DNA of 64,000 nucleotides from Amycolatopsis vancoresmycina (GTDB lineage Bacteria; Actinomycetota; Actinomycetes; Mycobacteriales; Pseudonocardiaceae), in the NCBI RefSeq assembly GCF_000716785.1, contig NZ_JNYY01000009.1, forward strand, positions 62,001 to 126,000, given 5' to 3'. The translations under genes and the position numbers were made by a program. A model generated the notes under the pieces. The model did no database searches, was not told the DNA's origin, and saw only the letters and a program-made list of their open reading frames with translations. Shown one piece after another: positions 60,048 to 64,000 of this stretch (position 1 is the stretch's first letter; every line of letters starts with the position of its first letter).

Positions 60048-61339
60048 TCCTCGCGCCTGGCCGGGATCCGGCTGATCACGTCGTTCGCCAGTGCCACGCT
60101 CGAGTTCCAGCTCGTCACGTCCGGGTACACGTGGGCCGTGGTCGCCAGCAAGAGGTTCGTCCCCTCCACAGTCACCGGCGGGCGCGCGGCCAGGTAGCCG
60201 AGCGGGTACACCGGTTCCACGAACGGCGCCTTGAACACCCGCACGTCCTCGATGCCGTCCGGGCCGATCTCCGGGTACAGCTCCCGCAGCTGGGCCGACC
60301 AGCGGGCGGCGATCGCCGGGTCGTCGTCGAGGTACAGCTGGGAGTCGCGGTCGGTGTAGTGCATGACGTACACCAGGTGGCGGCCGCCGCAGGGGCCGGC
60401 CAGCGCCGACATCGCGACCACCCCGTCGAACTCCGTGCCCGAGTGCAGCACCGGTGTCCAGTAGTGCTCGGTGACCGGCTCGCGGAGGAAGAACACGCCG
60501 GTGACCACGCCCTGGTACGGCAGGTCGGTCGTGGGCAGCCGGGCGGCGAGCGCGTCGTCGGCGAGGCGCCGCAGCAGGGGCAGCGGCACGGTCGAGACGA
60601 CGTGGTCGGCGTCCAGCACCTCGCCGCCGGTCAGCGTCAGCACCGGGCGGCCGCCCGTGCTGTGCAGCCGCCGGACCGGGGTTTCCGTGCGCACGGTGCC
60701 GCCGGCGCCTTCGATCGACGCCCGCAGCGCGTCGATGATCGTCTTGTAGCCGCCGTCCGGGTAGCCGCGGGTGGCGACGTTGCGCTCGCGGCCCAGGCGC
60801 TGCCACAGGTAGAGCGCGGGCACGTCCCCGAAGGACGGGCCGAACTTCGAGCCGAACATCGGCGCGAACAGCCGCTCCCAGACGACGTCGCCGTACAGCC
60901 CGCGCAGCCAGTCCTCGGTGCGGAGCGTGTCGAGGTCGCGGCCCTGGCCCAGCCGGCGCAGCAGCAGCGAAACCACGCCGAAGCGGACCCGGTCGGGCAG
61001 CCGCAACGCGGAGAACCGGAGCAGGTCGAAGGCGGAGTTGAACGGGTGCCGCCTGCCTTCGACGACCATGCCCATCGTCGTGTCGCGCCACCGCACGGAA
61101 TCCCGCAGGCCCAGCTCGCCCAGCAGGGCCAGCAGGCTGACGTCGGTGGGCATGATGCAGTGGTAGAACCGCTCGACCCACCGATCGCCGTCGGCGAAGA
61201 ACGTGCCGAGGCCGCCGAGCTGGTCGCTGCTCTCCAGCAGGGTCACGCGGGTGCCGCGGCGGGCGAGGCGGTGGGCGGCGGCGAGGCCGCAGATGCCGCC
61301 GCCGATCACGGCGACGTGCGGGGAGTCGGGAGGGGTCAC
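60023..61339 (-). CDS. FAD-dependent oxidoreductase (UDP-galactopyranose-mutase/PPO-like)
   Basis: 438 residues from GTG 61339. VAVIGGGICGLAAAHRLARRGTRVTLLESSDQLGG is the FAD dinucleotide motif and ETPVRRLHSTGG / LDADHVVSTVPLPLLRRL the family's middle section. Long NAD(P)/FAD oxidoreductases of this type occur in glycan clusters next to GT2 genes and are annotated as protoporphyrinogen-oxidase-like or sugar-lipid modifying enzymes. The function is not settled. Four bp after the GT2 gene, so one operon. Confidence 0.75.
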   Translation of the reverse strand: MTPPDSPHVAVIGGGICGLAAAHRLARRGTRVTLLESSDQLGGLGTFFADGDRWVERFYHCIMPTDVSLLALLGELGLRDSVRWRDTTMGMVVEGRRHPFNSAFDLLRFSALRLPDRVRFGVVSLLLRRLGQGRDLDTLRTEDWLRGLYGDVVWERLFAPMFGSKFGPSFGDVPALYLWQRLGRERNVATRGYPDGGYKTIIDALRASIEGAGGTVRTETPVRRLHSTGGRPVLTLTGGEVLDADHVVSTVPLPLLRRLADDALAARLPTTDLPYQGVVTGVFFLREPVTEHYWTPVLHSGTEFDGVVAMSALAGPCGGRHLVYVMHYTDRDSQLYLDDDPAIAARWSAQLRELYPEIGPDGIEDVRVFKAPFVEPVYPLGYLAARPPVTVEGTNLLLATTAHVYPDVTSWNSSVALANDVISRIPARREDQPAVAAR

Positions 61340-61343
61340 CGGG

Positions 61344-62174
61344 TCACAGCTTCCGGTAGGGCGCCGGGCTCAGCCGGTCGCGGGCGAGCAGTTTCAGGTA
61401 CTGCACCACGGTCCGCCGCAGCTTCAGCTTGCTGGGGCCCTGTTTGCGGTCGTACCGCAGGGCCAGTGGGACCTCGGTGATCACCGGGCGGCAGTGGCGC
61501 AGCTTCAGCAGCAGCTCCACCATGCAGGCGAAACCCTGCTCCTCGATGAGCCGCTCGCCCCAGTGCGCCGACGCCCGCGCCAGCAGCGACGCCCGGTAGG
61601 CGCGGTAGCCGCTGGTGAAGTCGCGGACGCCGTCGACGTCGAGCGCGCGGTGGAACAGCTGGGCCGCGCCGCGGGACAGCAGCCGCCGCCCGAACGGCGC
61701 GGTCCGGTCGTCGCCGCCGGGGACGAACCGCGAGCAGATGGCGACGTCCGCGCCCGCGGTGATCTCCGCCTGCAGCGCGCGGATCAGCGCCGGGTCGTGC
61801 GTGTCGTCGGCGTCCATCACCACGACGACGTCGTCGGGGCTCGCTTCCTCCAGCGCCGCCCGGAGCCCGGACTGCACGGCGCGGCCGAGCCCCAGGTTCA
61901 CCAGGTGCCGCACGACGCGGACGTCGAGCCCGCCGTACTCCGACTCGGCCACGGCGACGGTGGCGTCGGCCGAGCCGTCGTCGACGACCCACACGGTGAC
62001 CCGCTCGGTGCGGGCCACGTCGGCGAGCCGCCGCAGCAGCGGCGGCAGGGACGCTTCTTCGTTGAACGCGGGCAGCACGACGTGCGCCCGCCCGCCGGTC
62101 CGGCCCCCGGTGGGGTCCGGGCCGGGGCGGTCCGATTCGGACAGTGTGGCCAGGGTTGTCTCTTCGCGCGCCAC
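61344..62174 (-). CDS. Family 2 glycosyltransferase (DPM1/polyprenyl-phosphate sugar transferase-like)
   Basis: 276 residues from ATG 62174. VVLPAFNEEASLPPLLRRL, VVDDGSADATVAVA and VVMDADDTHDPALI (DxD-type) are GT-A motifs; the RKQGPSKLKLRRTVVQYLKLL tail is common in bacterial dolichyl-phosphate-mannose-type enzymes. No C-terminal membrane helices are present. It likely transfers a sugar from a nucleotide donor to a polyprenyl phosphate for exopolysaccharide or cell-wall glycan. Operon with the oxidoreductase downstream. Confidence 0.85.
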   Translation of the reverse strand: MAREETTLATLSESDRPGPDPTGGRTGGRAHVVLPAFNEEASLPPLLRRLADVARTERVTVWVVDDGSADATVAVAESEYGGLDVRVVRHLVNLGLGRAVQSGLRAALEEASPDDVVVVMDADDTHDPALIRALQAEITAGADVAICSRFVPGGDDRTAPFGRRLLSRGAAQLFHRALDVDGVRDFTSGYRAYRASLLARASAHWGERLIEEQGFACMVELLLKLRHCRPVITEVPLALRYDRKQGPSKLKLRRTVVQYLKLLARDRLSPAPYRKL

Positions 62175-62478
62175 GGTTCCCCTCGTCTGGTAGTGCTTCT
62201 CACCCGGCCGGGATCGGGTTTCGCGCGGCCGTCGAAACCTATTCGGCTATGTTGTGTGGTTTCTTTAGCAGCCCTGGAAGTCCCCCGGAAGGATAGGCGT
62301 CATCAGAACTACTTGGTGTTTCCAAAAATCACCGGATCGGGTGGCTCATGATTATCGAACGGGTGGATCTCCGGATGTCGCAGCAGAAATTCACTCGAAA
62401 GTGCCGGTGTTGCCTCGAATGGCTGAGTCGTGAAGAAAGCGAGAATGGAACCCTCATGTCAAGCAGAGGTCGAGGCCG
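62175..62478. other. Promoter interval of the divergent EPS operons
   Basis: 304 bp, less GC-rich than its surroundings (for example GGCTATGTTGTGTGGTTTCT near 62240-62260). It must hold promoters for both directions; TATGTT near 62247 is a -10 candidate. A 44-codon frame (62348-62482) overlaps the sugar-transferase start by GTGA but has atypical codons. No riboswitch was recognised. Confidence 0.4.
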
Positions 62479-63909
62479 GTGACTGAACTCAGGGACACGC
62501 TCGTCTCGGAAGCGGTGCCGGTGCCGCGGCGCGCCCGGCCGGGGTTCCGGCCGCGGGACGCCGTCCGCACCCGCCCGCTCCTCGCCCGGATCAACGCCGT
62601 GGCCGTGCTGCTCGCCGCCGTCGACGGCGCCGCGTGGCTGACCGCGGTGCTGCGGACCGGGCCCGGCCCGGTGTGCGCGGTGGTGACCGCCGTGGCGCTC
62701 GCCGGCACCCGGGTGGCCGGCCGGGTCCACCGCCGCCGCCTCTGGCTGTCCTGGCTGCAGGACCTCCCGCGCTCGGTCACCGCGACCGCGCTGGCGTTCG
62801 CCCTCGTCACCGGCGCCGGCCTGCTGGCCGGGGCGGACGGCGACGACACCGCGCGGATGCAGGAGGTCGTGCTGTGCTTCGCCGTGGTCAGCGAGGCCCT
62901 CCGCCCGGCCGTCTTCGCGTCCGGCCGATGGGGGCGGCGCCGGCTGCGGCGCTGCGACCGGGCCGTCGTGGTCGGGGCCGGCCGGATCGGCGGCGAGCTG
63001 GTCCGGACCATGCTGGAGCACCCGGAGTTCGGGCTGCTCCCGGTCGGCGTCGCGGCGTCCGGCCCGGACCCGGTGCCGTCCGGCCTGCCGGTCGAGCGGA
63101 TCGACGGCGACCTCACCGGGGCCATCGCGCGGCTGGGCGCCGGCACGGTGATCCTCGCCCCGGCCGACGACCGCGACGGCGCGATCGTCGACGCCGCCAT
63201 CACCGCCCACCGCCTCGGCTGCGTCACGCTGGTGCTGCCGCACCTGTTCGAGCTCTGCCCGGACGGCCCGGGCGTCGACCGGCTCCGCAGCTACCCGCTG
63301 GTGTGGCTGGGCGGCGCGCCGACCCGCCGTCCGAGCTGGTGGGTCAAGCGCGCGGTCGAGACCGCGCTCGCGGCGGCCGCGCTCGTCGTCCTCGCCCCGG
63401 TCATCGCGGTCTGCGCGCTCGCGGTCGCGGCGGAGAGCGGCTTCCCGGTCTTCTTCCGGCAGGTGCGGGTCGGGATGGACGGCGGCACGTTCGTGCTCTA
63501 CAAGCTGCGCAGCGTGCGCCAGGCCGCCGTCGACGACTCGCAGACGCGCTGGTCGGTCGTAGGTGACCACCGGGTCGGCCCGGTCGGGCGCTTCCTGCGG
63601 CGGTCCTCTTTGGACGAACTGCCGCAGCTGTGGAACGTCGTGCGCGGGGACATGTCGCTGGTCGGCCCGCGGCCGGAGCGGCCGGTGTTCGTGCACGAGT
63701 TCTCCGCCGTCCACGACCTGTACTGGGCGCGGCACCGGGTGCCGACCGGGCTGACCGGCCTGGCCCAGGTGCACGGGCTGCGCGGGGACACCTCGATCGC
63801 GGACCGCGCGCGCTACGACAACTACTACATCGCGAACTGGTCGCTCTGGCTGGACGTCAAGATCGTCATCCTCACGGTGGGAGAACTCCTGTGCCGCAGG
63901 CAACGCTGA
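62479..63909 (+). CDS. Exopolysaccharide polyprenyl-phosphate sugar transferase (initiating)
   Basis: 476 residues from GTG 62479. N-terminal half has several membrane helices and a Rossmann-like CoA-binding-type section (RAVVVGAGRIGGELVRTM). The C-terminal catalytic block carries the PGT signature: YKLRSVRQA, RFLRRSSLDELPQLWNVVRGDMSLVGPRPERPVF, VPTGLTGLAQVHG and DNYYIANWSLWLDVKIVI. It places the first sugar phosphate on undecaprenyl phosphate, starting EPS repeat-unit assembly. Its last 19 nt overlap the next gene. Confidence 0.92.
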   Translation: MTELRDTLVSEAVPVPRRARPGFRPRDAVRTRPLLARINAVAVLLAAVDGAAWLTAVLRTGPGPVCAVVTAVALAGTRVAGRVHRRRLWLSWLQDLPRSVTATALAFALVTGAGLLAGADGDDTARMQEVVLCFAVVSEALRPAVFASGRWGRRRLRRCDRAVVVGAGRIGGELVRTMLEHPEFGLLPVGVAASGPDPVPSGLPVERIDGDLTGAIARLGAGTVILAPADDRDGAIVDAAITAHRLGCVTLVLPHLFELCPDGPGVDRLRSYPLVWLGGAPTRRPSWWVKRAVETALAAAALVVLAPVIAVCALAVAAESGFPVFFRQVRVGMDGGTFVLYKLRSVRQAAVDDSQTRWSVVGDHRVGPVGRFLRRSSLDELPQLWNVVRGDMSLVGPRPERPVFVHEFSAVHDLYWARHRVPTGLTGLAQVHGLRGDTSIADRARYDNYYIANWSLWLDVKIVILTVGELLCRRQR

Positions 63910-64000
63910 CGCGACGGCACCCGGTGGCGCGCTGGGCGGCGGTGGCCGTGCTGCTGGCCGGCTGCCTGACCGGCTGCGTCCCCAGCGCGGCGCAGGAGAT
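63891..64000 (+). CDS. Lipoprotein, 5' part (cut by window edge)
   Basis: GTG 63891 opens a frame that runs off the window. PQATLTRRHPVARWAAVAVLLAGCLTGC is a lipoprotein signal sequence with lipobox LLAGC. It overlaps the sugar-transferase end, so it is in the same operon and may be a secreted part of the EPS machinery. Too short for more. Confidence 0.65.
   Translation, partial: MPQATLTRRHPVARWAAVAVLLAGCLTGCVPSAAQE

Noticed and set aside
62348..62482. 44-codon leader frame overlapping the sugar-transferase start (GTGA)
   Set aside because: Codon use is unlike coding DNA here and no ribosome site precedes it; the overlap may be chance. Kept only as a note.

Overview
The window is a stretch of very GC-rich actinomycete chromosome. 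Dense third-position G/C coding, GTG starts, 4-nt stop/start overlaps, a four-gene conservon, an ImuA'-ImuB-DnaE2 mutasome, a class I P450 cassette and many TetR/MarR/LysR regulators point to a large-genome Pseudonocardiales or related genus, with Amycolatopsis as the best guess from gene style. No rRNA, tRNA, CRISPR array or complete insertion sequence was seen.

Layout. 1-5505: right end of an unassigned biosynthetic operon (MFS exporter end, permuted ATP-grasp ligase, cyclase-family hydrolase, DUF362 protein, anthranilate/aminodeoxychorismate synthase large and small subunits), with overlapping or closely spaced genes. 5506-8332: islet bounded by a 17-bp direct repeat, holding a PLP-dependent deaminase/desulfhydrase, a helix-turn-helix regulator and a serine-recombinase-like protein lacking its catalytic serine, around a 31-bp palindrome. 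8314-9800: orphan ACT protein and a winged-helix regulator. 10105-14516: conservon CvnA-B-C-D followed by an MHYT membrane sensor. 14513-16537: hotdog thioesterase with a KstR-like box, SDR, ferritin. 16593-22093: three PAF-acetylhydrolase-like domains in two genes (two of them fused), then an ABC transporter and its YtrA-type GntR repressor. 22239-24445: secreted peptidase and GNAT. 24583-31883: SOS-type mutasome (imuA', imuB, dnaE2) with an HNH/DUF222 nuclease gene between imuB and dnaE2; imuA' and the HNH gene each have a LexA-type box, and a 21-bp tandem repeat separates imuA' from imuB.

31965-33998: secreted glycoside hydrolase with FnIII and CBM2. 33995-38349: small regulators and enzymes (SRPBCC/MarR pair, LLM flavin enzyme and aldo/keto reductase, TetR, PPOX-fold protein), with a degenerate minisatellite at about 35.0-35.4 kb. 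38466-41695: P450, TetR, 3Fe-4S ferredoxin and ferredoxin reductase, an apparently self-sufficient electron-transfer operon. 41644-46360: glmS, a small unknown protein, a methyltransferase, a DapA-family enzyme and a LysR regulator. 46388-49148: RsbV/RsbP/RsbQ-like partner-switching stress module plus a second STAS protein. 49257-51416: PPOX protein, TetR, TPR protein. 51783-55900: plant-polysaccharide operon (SGNH esterase-GH5-FnIII-CBM2 enzyme and a PL11 rhamnogalacturonan lyase) behind a perfect CebR-type operator. 56003-57801: paired MEDS-STAS and MEDS-HATPase signalling proteins. 57783-58763: lysyl-oxidase-like secreted enzyme. 58887-64000: left end of an exopolysaccharide locus (UDP-GlcNAc 2-epimerase, FAD oxidoreductase, GT2, polyprenyl-phosphate sugar transferase, truncated lipoprotein).

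Themes: signal transduction through small GTPase and STAS/anti-sigma switches, an SOS mutagenesis cassette, CebR-like control of polysaccharide degradation at two separate loci, and two cut-off biosynthetic loci at the edges. All assignments come from reading motifs by eye; no database search was run.
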